Of a DNA stretch of 64,000 bases, positions 1 to 10,042 are shown piece after piece (the first letter of the stretch is position 1; each line of letters opens with the position of its first letter). The position numbers and the translations under genes are program-made. The stretch is from Peromyscus leucopus. Its lineage: Eukaryota > Chordata > Mammalia > Rodentia > Cricetidae. The stretch is from contig NC_051063.1 in the NCBI RefSeq assembly GCF_004664715.2, positions 145,355,319 through 145,419,318 of the forward strand, given 5' to 3'. The notes under the pieces are model-generated. The model made no database searches and was not told the origin of the DNA. It saw nothing but the letters and a program-made list of their open reading frames with translations.

Positions 1-129
1 ATAAGGAACTGTGTATTCCAAAAAAGCTAGAAAGGATTTTGAATATCATATTAGAAGAGATAAATAGGCTTGCCTTGATTTAACATATGTGCCCCTATAA
101 AAGTATGTGAAAACATTGGCTACCACTCA

Positions 130-276
130 TGTCCAGTTAAATTTCTTTCATTGTATATATTCATTGCACATGGTACTGTTACATAAGGACTTTTTATCTA
201 AGTATACACTGTACATTACTGTATATGACTCCTCCATCCCTCTACCCCACCCTCCCCCTTTTTACTTCTCCTCCTA
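130..276 (-). mobile_element. L1 3'-end fragment, antisense
   Basis: Sequence of the form 'TATATTCATTGCACATGGTA...ACATAAGGACTTTTTAT...CTACCCCACCCTCCCCC' resembles the reverse complement of rodent L1 3' untranslated sequence. It is short and diverged. Bases 1-129 show nothing I recognise. Confidence 0.5.
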
Positions 277-299
277 AATATGCACTATTTTTATGAGCC

Positions 300-504
300 T
301 ATTTTTAGATGTTTTACATTTATTTATTATTTATTTATCACGTGTATAATGTGTGGGCATGTATGTGCCACTGTGTACAAGGACAAGAGAAAGGAAACTT
401 CCAGAAGTTGGCTTTCTTGCTTCACCATATGGGAACCTTGGGATCGAACTCAGGTCAGGCTTGGAAGCAAGGGCCTTGCTCACTGAGCCATCTTGCCAGC
501 CCCT
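300..504 (-). mobile_element. B2/B3-type SINE, antisense
   Basis: The right end 'CTCACTGAGCCATCTTGCCAGCCCC' is the reverse complement of the tRNA-derived B2 head, with 'GATCGAACTCAGGTC' as the complement of the B box. The left T/A-rich part is the tail. Diverged copy. Confidence 0.75.
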
Positions 505-671
505 TTACACACCCAATTTTAAGAAGCAAAACTTGAAAAATGTATGGGTTTTTTTTTGTGGTAAAATGAGAATAGGTATGGTAACCTTTGTATTTTCTCC
601 TTTGCATCACGATACTTCAAATCTTATTAAAGTATTAAGTATCCTATACTTGGCATTAAAGAAAATAACCT
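505..671. other. Unique sequence
   Basis: AT-rich spacer between SINEs. Open frames here are shadows of the flanking repeats. Confidence 0.5.
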
Positions 672-752
672 GAGGGTTGATATAGGTCAACAGTACAGAG
701 TTCGCCTTGCACACACTAGGCCCTGGGCTCCATCCCCAGCTTCAGAAAAACG
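672..752 (+). mobile_element. ID-like tRNA-derived SINE fragment
   Basis: It ends with 'CACTAGGCCCTGGGCTCCATCCCCAGC', the B-box half of an ID element. The A-box half is decayed. Confidence 0.55.
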
Positions 753-784
753 AAATTCATCTGGATTGGAAGTTAGGGGTCCAG

Positions 785-945
785 GGTTGGGAATGTAGTT
801 CAGCTGATAGAGCGCTTGTCTATCATACACAAAGTCTTAGGTTCCACCCCTTGCACAACACAAAACCAGGTAAGAGGACCCATTCCTATAATCCCACCCC
901 AGCACTCTGGGGGCAGAAAGATGAGAAGAAGATCAGCTTCATCAC
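785..945 (+). mobile_element. B4-type SINE (ID head plus B1-like 3' part)
   Basis: 'GGGAATGTAGTTCAGCTGATAGAGCG' is an ID-like head. It is followed by 'CCTATAATCCCACCCCAGCACTCTGGGGGCAGA', which is B1-like. This ID-plus-B1 order is the B4 arrangement. Confidence 0.65.
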
Positions 946-949
946 TGGG

Positions 950-1070
950 CAGCCTGGCATGGTGGCACACCCCTTTACTCCAAGCATTTTGGAAGCAGAA
1001 GCAGGCAGATCTCTGAGTTCCAGGCCAGCCAGGGATACACAGAGAAACCTTGTGTGACTTGATAAAAAAG
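950..1070 (+). mobile_element. B1 SINE
   Basis: 'GCATGGTGGCACACCCCTTTA' through 'CACAGAGAAACC' follows the B1 consensus. Where an A-tail would be expected there is a short A run and then a run of 13 G (1074-1086). Confidence 0.85.
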
Positions 1071-1261
1071 GGCGGGGGGGGGGGGGAAATCATCATAGAC
1101 TGTATAGCAAACTGGAGGCCAGCCTGGGCCACAGGAGCCCCCTACCTAAATAAATGATCACAGCTGGAGTTCTGGCTATGCCGGGGCACTTGAGCAAACC
1201 TGACCTGAACTACACTTTCACATCCCTGCAGCAAAACAGACTTTGATCCCAGCTCACGGGT

Positions 1262-1335
1262 CAGGAATCTAAGAAAAGTCACGCTGTCACAGCTCTTCGG
1301 TGGCAGAGCTAGAGCCTGAGTCCTAGCAAGGGTCA
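1262..1335 (+). mobile_element. MIR core fragment
   Basis: 'GGAATCTAAGAAAAGTCACGC' followed by 'GGTGGCAGAGCTAGAGCCTGAG' resembles the MIR core (remove/compare segment ending in a gag-ctag-agcctg block). Weak and short. Confidence 0.4.
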
Positions 1336-1691
1336 CACCTGCTCTCTTGGATGCTGGTTCTCCCAGCTCCACTCTCAGATCGACACACTGTACTGACCTT
1401 TGTTCTGCCCCTGTTCTATGAGGCTGGCACCCAGCCAGTCTCTGCCGACACCTGCTGCTATGAAATATTCCATTCCCATGTTCCCAGAGCCAGCCTCGCT
1501 TAAGTTGTGGTGCTCCGGAAAAGGACTTTCATCACACCCAAGGACAGATGTTATAATTTATAACAAATATGTTTGTGTTAGTCAATGTGTGCCTCAACAA
1601 TATGCCAGACCCTCCTTGAGAGGAGGTTGACCTTCTGACTTCTTGGTTATGTTATTGTGTTGGTTGGCAAATGTTTATTTCTATGTTATTT
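1336..1691. other. Unique sequence
   Basis: No repeat or exon recognised. Moderate GC content. Confidence 0.5.
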
Positions 1692-1902
1692 ATTTTCCTG
1701 AGATAGGGTCTCATGTATTCCTGGCTGGCCTGGCATGCCTTTGTAGCTAAACAGGATCTTGATTTTCTGATCCTCGTGATTGCACCTCCTGAGAGCTGGG
1801 ATTACAGGTGTGGGCCAGGTCATGAAGTGCTGTGGTTGTGACCCAGGGCTTTGAGCATGCCATGCAAAACCTCTACCAACTGAGTCACAACCCCAGTCCT
1901 GA
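1692..1902 (-). mobile_element. B4-type SINE, antisense
   Basis: Antisense B1-like sequence ('GAGATAGGGTCTCATG...CTGGGATTACAGGTGTGGGCCA') is followed by antisense ID-like sequence ('GCATGCCATGCAAAACCTCTACCAACTGAGTCACAACCCC'). Read on the minus strand this is ID then B1. Confidence 0.7.
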
Positions 1903-1914
1903 CAAATCCCTCCC

Positions 1915-2064
1915 CCACCCCCCTAGACAGGGTCTCACTATGTAGCTCTGGCTGTCCTGGAACTCCATATGTAGATCAGGCTGGCCTCAAACTCACAGGG
2001 ATCCCCCTGCCTCTGCTTCCCAACTGGCTAGGTTTACAGGGCTGTGCCACTATGCCCGGCTTGA
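1915..2064 (-). mobile_element. B1 SINE, antisense
   Basis: 'AGACAGGGTCTCACTATGTAG' to 'CTATGCCCGGCTTG' is a near full-length antisense B1. It forms an inverted pair with the B1 at 2105-2222. Confidence 0.9.
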
Positions 2065-2069
2065 CAGAC

Positions 2070-2091
2070 ATTTATTTATTTATTTATTTTA
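2070..2091. repeat. (TTTA)n microsatellite
   Basis: About five TTTA units between two oppositely oriented B1 copies. Confidence 0.85.
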
Positions 2092-2104
2092 ATGCAGGAA
2101 AACA

Positions 2105-2222
2105 GTAGAATCTGGTATGGTGACACAGGCTTGTACTCTCAGTATTCCAAATACCCGAGGCAGGAGGATTGCTGCAGGTTTGAGGCCAGCCTGGGATAGC
2201 GTGAGACCCTGTCTCAAAGAGG
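2105..2222 (+). mobile_element. B1 SINE, old
   Basis: 'GGTATGGTGACACAGGCTTG' through 'GAGGCCAGCCTGGGATAGCGT' and 'GAGACCCTGTCTCAAA'. More diverged than other B1 copies here. Confidence 0.8.
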
Positions 2223-3640
2223 AATGATCAACCATAAAATTCAACATCAGCATCATGGCTTGGTGGCTTGTAGAAATACTGTTCCTGGGGCCCATCTCAA
2301 CCCCCGTGAGCGTGAACCTGGCTTGCAGAGAAACTTAGGGAACCTCATCCCCGATCCCCTCCTTGAGACTCCTGTGAACCAAGCTTCCTAAATGCTGCCT
2401 GGGAACCAGGGAGGTGACAGAAACACCTTAGCTTAATAATAGAATGCCACTTTTAGGTAGCCTCGTGCTTCAGGGTGCCATCTCCAGGTCATAGGAGGAC
2501 TGGAGAGAAAGGGACGCTTTGGTGGACGTGGGTAGGCCAAGGCCAGGAAAAGATGGGAGGAGCTGGAGCCGCTGGGTCTCACACCCCATCTGTTTTCAAA
2601 TGTCCTGCAGTGCTAAGCATGGAACCAAAGCCAAGGCCAAGTTTATATAATTCGTGAGTACGGGACGCCCCTGCTTTCCCCACCCGGTCGGCTACAGAAC
2701 ACAGCACTGGTCTGGGATGGTAAATGCCTTTTGCTGCATTTCCAGCTCCCGGATGATTTCTTGTGGGAAAAACTTCCTGGGACCTATCTTTGCAGGGTTT
2801 GGGCTGGGGGTGGGGGTGGCGGAGTGTCTGGTCTTGGGTGTGGAGCTGAGAGCAGAGAGTCTGGTCATAGCGTTCACGCTGCTTCTCCGTGCACTGTGGG
2901 TACCCACCGACTTTTGTGTAACTCGTACCCTCGGAAGACCAAGCGACACTAGGGATCACGGGGGAAGGGCAGGGGGTGGGGTGGGGTGGGGCAGCGTCGA
3001 ACCATGTGACGGGTCATATGACTGAATTGGCTGGAGGCGCTGTTACCGAGGGCCGAGGTAGCGCTGCTAATCATCTCGGGGTCACCAGGGTGATATCTGA
3101 TACTAGACTGAGCAAGAGGAGGAAACGGCAGCCTAGCTGATGATGGAGGCAAGGGGTGAGCTCTGACCGCTGCTGATTTGGGGTCGAATTGGAGTTTAAG
3201 TGGAGTCAAGGAAACCCACCGCCGAAGTGTTGAAGACAAAACCTTCCAATGTTCTAGCCTGGAAGCCGAAGAGAAAACGCCCGTTCAAGCTATGCCCCAG
3301 ATTTTTAGACTGTTTTGGGAAGCGGCATAAAGCCATCCCGGGTGAGGTTGCGTTTAGGGTCTGAAGTATCTGGTTTGCTGGTCCGTTTTATTTCACAACT
3401 TCTCCCAGGCCCCATCTCTCTGACCCTGAGAATTAGTTAAGCAGGGGCTGGACTGGGAATATAACTCAGTCCCAGCCTGGAGGGACCCTGGAGAGAGCCG
3501 GGTCCGCAGGAGCACGGGTGTAGGGGAGACAGGCATCCTGACTACCAAGATGAGCCCTGTAAATTTTGTAAGGACTCTGCGGAGACACCCTCTTTGCCCT
3601 GCCATTAATTAATAGAGAACAGAGCTCTAAATTCTAGACC
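2223..3640. other. Unique sequence, slightly GC-rich
   Basis: No repeat recognised. CpG dinucleotides are a little more frequent around 2985-3080 than in the flanks, but not enough to call an island. The several short open frames on both strands look like chance frames in GC-rich DNA; none shows a recognisable protein. Confidence 0.5.
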
Positions 3641-3642
3641 CG

Positions 3643-3688
3643 GGACTGGGGAAATGGCTCATTTAGCAAAGTGCTTGGGCCTGAATTC
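3643..3688 (+). mobile_element. B2 head fragment
   Basis: 'ACTGGGGAAATGGCTCATTTAGCAAAGTGCTTG' matches the B2 A-box region, and then it breaks off. Confidence 0.5.
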
Positions 3689-3711
3689 CGCTCTGTTTCT
3701 CTCCTAGACTG

Positions 3712-3817
3712 AGTCAGTCTCATGGAGTCCAGGGTGGCTTCGAACTCACAGAGATCCAGGCGGATCTCTGCCTCCCGAGTGTTAGGATGAAAGGTGTGTG
3801 CCACCACTGCCTGGCAC
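3712..3817 (-). mobile_element. B1 SINE, antisense, partial
   Basis: 'GGGTGGCTTCGAACTCACAGA' to 'GGTGTGTGCCACCACTGCCTGGC' is the 5' two-thirds of B1 on the minus strand. Confidence 0.85.
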
Positions 3818-3889
3818 CTATGCTTAATCTAGTGGCTGGCTTTATCCTCGGATCCCCAGGCAAGCTTTATTTGATATACAATGTATCAC

Positions 3890-3965
3890 CACAGCTGACT
3901 GCTGGTGGTAGGGCCCCTGCCTAATGTGCACAGGATCCTTGGTTCCATCCCCAGTACACAGACAG
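3890..3965 (+). mobile_element. ID-like SINE
   Basis: 'GGTGGTAGGGCCCCTGCCTAATGTGCACAGG' then 'TTGGTTCCATCCCCAGTAC' is a decayed ID-type head with A- and B-box regions. Confidence 0.6.
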
Positions 3966-4125
3966 GATGGAGTTAGGAAGCAGGGGGTGGGAATAGCAAT
4001 GTCTTTCTTTAATAATTTAAACAAACAACAACCCACCACACAACTTGTTGCTTTCCTTGGCAACAGTTAACTCCACAGCGATTTCCTCAGGACAAGACAA
4101 ACAGACGAAGAAGGATGGTAGGCTG

Positions 4126-4126
<1 letters not shown>

Positions 4127-4173
<47 letters not shown>
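4127..4173 (+). repeat. (G)47 homopolymer
   Basis: Forty-seven consecutive G with no interruption. G-quadruplex capable; true length is doubtful because such runs are hard to sequence. Confidence 0.9.
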
Positions 4174-4176
<3 letters not shown>

Positions 4177-4770
4177 GGGGCTCTCCAGTGAGTGGAATCC
4201 TGGCTTTATTTACTTTAGGGGCTTGTTAAGACACATTCACCAGAGATAAAAAGGTTTTCTGTTGGGACAATCCCAAAATGACTTTGTTTGATTCAATTAA
4301 GTAAGACCTAATGAAAGAGAAATCCAGCCTGGAGACAGGCATCCTCTCACCAGGTGAGTAGTAAATACCTTCTGACCAGGCTTAAGAGGCAAAGCTCTTG
4401 AAAAATCTAATCTATTTTAAAAATGCATATCCTTGCCACAAATTGCTTTGAAGAAGATGGCTGCGCTGATTGCATGCTGAGATAATTATTCTGTACCACC
4501 ACTTAGGAGTTTCTGATAAATACTACAGTGTCACCTTTGTTAATGATTTGGGAGGGAAAGGAGAAAAACCTCAGACAGGGGAGGTCAGGGTGGTTTCCTT
4601 TCTTCTGCCTGCTTCTCTTGAACTGGGGGTATAGGATCCCACGGGGGTTTGGTCACTGGACTCTGCTGTGGGCTAACCTCTGCTCACTGTCAGGTCTCCA
4701 GTCTTCACAGAACAGTGAGAATGGTGGTGTATAGGTGTGCTAAGATGTCCTATAGTATGACATGAAACCA
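4174..4770. other. Unique sequence
   Basis: No repeat, exon or RNA gene recognised. Confidence 0.5.
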
Positions 4771-4811
4771 GGGGGGGGGGGCGGCGGCGGCGGCGGCGGG
4801 GGGGGGGGGGG
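4771..4811 (+). repeat. G-rich tract with (CGG)6 core
   Basis: Eleven G, six CGG units at 4782-4799, then about twelve G. GC-only low-complexity block 600 bases from the G47 run. Confidence 0.9.
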
Positions 4812-5349
4812 TGGGGTCCTCTTGACTCTGCAGCCAGGCTTGGGACAGCTGCTCCCACTTGTCTTCCTCAAGGACTGGTCTCTGCATTACCCCTGGGGGT
4901 CCAGGAGAAAGGCTGAGGAGAAACCACCGTGAAAGACTTGTGCTAGCCTGTTGCCCCGCACTAATAGTAGGGTGGAGCCTGACCCTGTCCCTGGCAGTTC
5001 AGGGCTCACCAGTCGGGTGCCCTGCCCCTCACCACACCCTTTGAATTCAGGGTGGCTCAGCCTCGCACAGTGCATTACTAATCCTTCGTGTGTGCATTCT
5101 TTCGATGCTTTAATAAGCGCTTATTAGGAGACAATTGTATGCTAAGTGTTAATCTGATATCAGAGCTAGAAAGTGAGAAAAAAATAGAGACGGATGCTGG
5201 TGAGCAAAGTAGTGCTGTAGGTTATAAAATAAATGAAAGAGGGCAATGCTTAGTAATTGGTTAGTGATTGGAAGGGTTCTTTTCCTTTTGGTAGTCAATG
5301 TGAGCTGTCTGTCTGTCTGCCTGTTTGCTTGTTTGTTTGTGGGTGGGGC
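4812..5349. other. Unique sequence
   Basis: No clear gene. 5090-5280 has a faint resemblance to an old MIR/L3-type repeat that I cannot confirm. GTCT/GTTT runs at 5306-5340 lead into the next B1 tail. Confidence 0.4.
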
Positions 5350-5487
5350 TTGAGACATAGCCTCCCTCAGTAATCCAAGCTGGTCTAGAAATCACTGTGT
5401 AGTTCAGGTTGGCTCAAACTCACAGCAATCCCCTTGCCTCTGCCTCCTAAGCGCTGGGGTTACAGGTGTGAGCCATTATCCCTGACT
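5350..5487 (-). mobile_element. B1 SINE, antisense
   Basis: 'TTGAGACATAGCCTCCCTCAG' through 'GGTTACAGGTGTGAGCCATTATCCCTGAC'. The GTTT-rich stretch before it is the complement of the tail. Confidence 0.8.
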
Positions 5488-6568
5488 GAAGAGTGAGCGC
5501 AAAGGGGATGAGTCAGAAATGGACGCAGCCTAGCTGAGAATCTGCCCCAAGAGATGGAGCCCATGCACTTCACAGGAAGCCTGTCCGGGGGTTGTGTGGG
5601 GTGGCCTCTCCATTTCTAATTCCTGGTTGACATGGTGGTTGGACTCACAGGTATGCAGACCAGAGTCTCTGATCCTCTCAGCTGCTGGTCTTTATTCCAG
5701 CAACGTTTCCAGTGAGGGAAAGGTAGGTAGCATCTTGTGGGCAACTGGAGTTATAGTGGTGGATGCATGGGGAAGGCATCCAGCAGAATGGCCAGGGAGG
5801 TCAGGAGGGCCTGGTGCTGAACAGAGAGCCTCTCACCGATGCTCTGACCACTGATGAATTATTCTACACACTCTCTACCTCAGCTTTTCCACAGAGACAC
5901 GCTGTCCAGATTATAGGGCGAAAGCAATTTCATGCCAAATAAGTCACCAGGACAATTTATCAAATTTAGCAATTTATCAAAAGCATGCACTAAGGATTGT
6001 TTGCTTGACTATTTTTAATTAATATGAATATTTTTCAATATGTAAATATATTTACATTCAATATTTAGAAACATATTCAAGCAGCACATTAATAGATTTG
6101 TCATAAATATTAATTTTTGATATTTTAATAATTAATATTTAATTTATTTGAATAGAGAAGAATGTTAGGACATAATACTTTCTCTGTATGATCGAAATAG
6201 TTTTGGCAATAATCATAAAATGAAATTAATAACAAAAATAGCCAGAAAAGAAATGCCAACTGAAAATTTCCTTGAACTGAATATTTATTTAATCTTGCTA
6301 GAAATAAGTAAACAGGAATAACTGTGAAAAAGAAGGGGACAATCCCAATGCCATTACTCTATCATTTTTATACGTAGTGAGCATTAAGTATTGATTTTTT
6401 ATTACAGTCTCAATAATATAGTCTCAATATAAATAGTTGTTCATTAACTGAATGACTTTAATAAAATAATAATCTATAAGAGATACAACTTAGGCACCTA
6501 GCGTTGTTATAGTGACTTGTTTTGTTTTGAATTTAAAACAAAATCATTTCCCTACAGTGTCAAAGTTA
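5488..6568. other. Unique sequence with AT-rich block
   Basis: 5488-5930 is ordinary single-copy sequence. About 5990-6540 is strongly AT-rich with several TAATTA/ATTAAT cores and no SINE, L1 or LTR signature. It could be conserved noncoding DNA or simply AT-rich unique DNA; the sequence alone cannot decide. Confidence 0.45.
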
Positions 6569-6574
6569 GTAACA
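6569..6574. repeat. Target-site duplication, left copy (GTAACA)
   Basis: GTAACA directly precedes the TG of the LTR and recurs directly after its terminal CA at 6918-6923. Confidence 0.8.
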
Positions 6575-6917
6575 TGTTGTGGGATACTTGAGCACACTGT
6601 GAAACCCTAGATTGTGTTAATAAAATTAGCCTTGGATCAGGGGGGCAGAGGTAGCAACTAGTTGACAAGTATTAGCCATAGAGAATATGGAGGACCCAGG
6701 AAGATGGATAGATGCACAGGAAGGAATAGGGAAGGACTTAGAGATTCGAGGTCCTTTTTGGTTTGTGACAGGTGGAGAGACACTTTCTCGCTGGGTCTCC
6801 AGCCAAAAAGGAAGGTCAGCTAGTTGCTTCTCGGCTTCTCTGATCTAGCAGATTTTCATCCCAACATCTGACTCCCGAGTCTTTATTGGTAAATAGAAAA
6901 CTTAGATAAAAACAACA
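6575..6917 (+). mobile_element. Solo LTR, class II ERV type
   Basis: A 343-bp element starts TGTTGTGGG and ends ACAACA, flanked by perfect 6-bp direct repeats GTAACA. TG...CA ends plus a 6-bp duplication are typical of class II (ERVK-like) endogenous retroviruses. The 3' part 'CTTCTCTGATCTAGCAG...CATCTGACTCC...TTTATTGGTAAATAG' resembles the end of the LTR at 12399-12884, suggesting related families. No internal retroviral sequence remains, so it is a recombination product. Orientation follows that similarity. Confidence 0.75.
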
Positions 6918-6923
6918 GTAACA
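6918..6923. repeat. Target-site duplication, right copy (GTAACA)
   Basis: Perfect match to 6569-6574. Confidence 0.8.
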
Positions 6924-7052
6924 TATTTCATGTATGAACTAAACCTGTCCCCACCACAGAAACAGCCTACCTCTTACTGCTTCCCTGCTTAAATTTTAAT
7001 GCACAAATCAAAAGTCACATGATCACATAGAATGGGAACACTGAAGGACACC

Positions 7053-7058
<6 letters not shown>

Positions 7059-7085
<27 letters not shown>
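7059..7085 (+). repeat. (T)27 homopolymer
   Basis: Uninterrupted T run with no recognisable SINE after it. Confidence 0.9.
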
Positions 7086-7931
7086 CTCACTACCCAAGTT
7101 GCTATTGATGTTTGCTTTGGGTGCACATTTTAAAAACAGATGAGGCCGGCAGCATGGGGCTACTCCAGACCAAAGCACTGGAAACCTCAAACAGAACCCC
7201 ACAGCAGAAGGGTCTTGTGGGACCAGAGGGAACTGGGAATTGTCTGAACTAATTTACACAAAGAATAGCATTGTTCTGTTAAAGGATAAATGATACCACT
7301 TCAAAATTTGATGCATACGTAGGTGGATGCACCCCATTTACAATGAGGGGCAGCAGGACAGTTGGTTGTGTCATAAATCCAAAATGCAGTGCATTTGCTC
7401 AGCCTACCGACGTCACAGCTTGGCATCCCAGCACAGTAGAGCATCATCTGTTCACGGTCATTAGCATGAGACTCTCCGCGGCTGTCCAGCATCCAGAGGA
7501 GAAGAAGCAAACCAGACTCCAGATTCCAAGCCCAGTCCCAATGCCTGTGGACTGCTTTCACACCATCATATAATTGAAAAGGTATAAATTGAGTAATCAA
7601 TCAGCATTTTATTGACCTGAATCGTCTTCTCTGCCTGGGGAATCTATTTAATCAATAACATTACTGAGAACTCTTAGGCCGTGGCAACAGAAATGGGAGG
7701 AGTTTTCAGCTGCTTTAGACTTCTCCACAGAGGAGGCAGTCCTCCCACAGCCTTGCTCTCTGTTTCCCAAATGTATGACCCAGTTACTTCTGAGAACAGT
7801 AGCACCTGCTTTGGTGGGTGTGAGGGTCTCCTGACATAGTGGATGCGCTTATGCATCAAGGAAGACATCCTGGAAGAAGGCATTAAAAAACAACAACAAC
7901 AACAGACAAACAAACAAACAAAACTTGCCTT
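7086..7931. other. Unique sequence
   Basis: No repeat or gene recognised apart from a short (CAA)/(CAAA) stretch at 7888-7922. Confidence 0.45.
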
Positions 7932-8085
7932 TTAAACTTCAGTGGGCTTTATTTAGTACTTTCAGAACTGTGTAACTATCACCATTACTTAACTTCAGGA
8001 CATTTCCATCAACCCAAAAGAACCCAATGTCCGGGATCAATGGCCTCAGGTACCTGGTCTCTGTGGCTCTGGGCAGCCATAGCCA
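7932..8085 (-). mobile_element. Old L1 (L1M-like) 3' fragment, antisense
   Basis: 'TTAGTACTTTCAGAACTGTGTAACTATCACCATTACTTAACTTCAGGACATTTCCATCA' in pieces resembles the widespread old mammalian L1 segment usually read as 'ttcacattgttgtgcaaccatcaccacc'. Diverged. The 121-residue minus-strand frame over it (7939-8304) has no recognisable protein content. Confidence 0.45.
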
Positions 8086-8515
8086 CAGCAGAAGTTCTGT
8101 TTTTGAGCTGAGTGAAGCATGTGGCAAAAGAAGTCGCTGTCCAGAGAAGAGGGGAATACCATTCCCTGCTGACAAAGCCCTGGTCAGCACCTGGCTGATG
8201 GAAAACATGGACAAGAAATTAACAGGATCTGCTTGGCCTGGGCGTAGACTGTGAGGGTGACGGCGTGAGGCACAGTGTGCCGTCAGAGCCACAGAGCCTT
8301 CCAAAGGTGCTTTGCCAGGGGACTAGCAGGTTCCACAGACCCTTCCATACAGTGCTTGCTTAGGAAACACAGAGCACACGAGCGCAGACATCTTTCATCT
8401 CTTTCTGAAACATCGTAACATGTTGCTTTGTCTTAAATATTTATAATATATGTCAGAAATAGGGAAGGCATATACATGGACTCCCACATATATGACATAA
8501 TCTAATTATTGCTCT
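8086..8515. other. Unique sequence
   Basis: Nothing recognised. Confidence 0.45.
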
Positions 8516-8517
8516 CT

Positions 8518-8557
8518 CGATTTCTCTCTCTCTGTCTCTCTCTGTCCCCCCCCTCCC

Positions 8558-8591
<34 letters not shown>
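8518..8591. repeat. (TC)n-(C)n-(GT)16 compound microsatellite
   Basis: TC-rich, then C-rich, then GT units at 8560-8591. It abuts the tail of the antisense SINE at 8592. Confidence 0.9.
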
Positions 8592-8595
<4 letters not shown>

Positions 8596-8860
8596 AAACA
8601 GGTGAATATGTGTGTACGTGAATGTGAGGATGGAGGCCAGTGGACAGCCTTGGGTGCTCCTCCTTGGGGACCATTCGTCTTTTTTTGGCTAGGCTGACAG
8701 ACCTACAAGCTCCAAGGGTGTGTCTGCATCTGCTTCCGCAGCTCCAGCACTACAAACACATCACCATGCCCAGCTTTTTACATGAACACTGGGGACTGAA
8801 TGCAGGTCCTCACACTTATACAAGAAGTGCTTTATCCACTGAGTCATCCCTCCAGTCCAG
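8592..8860 (-). mobile_element. Long B2-headed SINE, antisense
   Basis: On the minus strand it runs: B2-like head ('GGACTGGAGGGATGACTCAGTGGATAAAG'), internal segment, then 'CCTCCATCCTCACATT' and a CA tail. This ~300 bp family recurs many times in the window. Confidence 0.75.
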
Positions 8861-9544
8861 ATTGAACTTATATATGGAGCCAATCATTGGAATCATTCAT
8901 AGCTTGAAACCCCTTTCCAGACTTGGGATTTCTTGTTGATAATCTGACTTAATGTAGGACAGGGCTTAGACTAAAGGTTCAGGGTAAATGACATTTCAGA
9001 GAAATTTTTTTCATCTGAATTTCTTCCTATTAGCTTTTCCCTATTTTTCACTTGAAATTTACTTTGTCTTCTCAGTTCTCCAGGGAGAACTTAAGGAAAG
9101 CTTTGGACCCATCTCAGGGGAGCTTGGCCCAGGCCCAGTGTCTGTCCTTGTCTCAGGCTTGGCTACTCTGTCCCATCTCATGCACGTAGAGATTGATTTC
9201 CTATGTATCTAGGTAGTGTTGTTTATGCAAAGGGATGCTAATGTGAGCATGACACGTCAATGTACCCTTCTCCTTGAAGAAAAGACAGTGTAGCTCTAAA
9301 ACTGGCTTTCCCCCACTGACTACACTGTGGAGAAATTTCCCAACTAGGATATACAGAGATTCCGTTCATTTTTCCTTAAGTTGCGCAGTGTGTAAGGCTT
9401 ATTTGATGACTTTTCTGTGTTTCACCTTTTCCTCTTCCAGTAATCATACAATAACGAGTCTTGTTCATCAGATTTCCATTCCAGAGCAGTAGTGGTTAGA
9501 ATTCTGGAGCTGGAAATGCTGGACAAAGGTAGAGAGTTAGTGGG
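8861..9544. other. Unique sequence
   Basis: No gene or repeat recognised. Confidence 0.45.
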
Positions 9545-9566
9545 TTTTTTTTTTGTTTTTTTTTTT

Positions 9567-9611
<45 letters not shown>
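9545..9611 (+). repeat. T-rich homopolymer tract (67 bases)
   Basis: All T except G at about 9555 and 9567. It sits at the left edge of the dispersed repeat beginning at 9612. Confidence 0.9.
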
Positions 9612-9613
<2 letters not shown>

Positions 9614-10042
9614 CGTGAAGAGATACCATGACCTCGGCAACTCTTATAAAGGAAGGAAAACGTTTAGTTGGGGCTGACTTACAGTTCAGAGGTTTAGTCC
9701 ATTATCATCACGACAGCAAACATGACGGTACACAGGCAGACGTGGTGCTGGAGAAGAAGCTAAGAGTTCTACCTCTTGATCTGCAGGCAACAGGAGACTG
9801 TGTGCCACGTGGGCATGGCTTGAGCATGTAAGACCTCAAAGCCAGCCTCCACAGTGCCACTCTTCGTCCAACAAGGCCACGCCCACTCAAACAAAGCCAC
9901 ACCTCCTAATAGTGCCACACTTCCTCCAGCAAGGCCACACCCACTCCAGCAAGGCCACACCTCCTAATAGTGCCACTCCCTACAGGCCAAGCATTCGAAC
10001 ACATGAGTCCCTGGGGGCCATTCCTATTCAAACCACCACAAT
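9612..10042 (+). mobile_element. Rodent dispersed repeat, family name not assigned
   Basis: 'GAAGAGATACCATGACCTCGGCAACTCTTATAAAGGA' to 'GGGGGCCATTCCTATTCAAACCACCAC' is a very common rodent interspersed unit, possibly LTR- or L1-related. An internal subrepeat of about 36 bp (units around 'CAAGGCCACACCTCCTAATAGTGCCAC') is repeated across 9865-9975. Confidence 0.7.

Noticed and set aside
6820..6860. U2 snRNA-like 'GCTTCTCGGCTTCTCTGATCT'
   Set aside because: Similarity stops after about ten bases, and the stretch belongs to the solo LTR.
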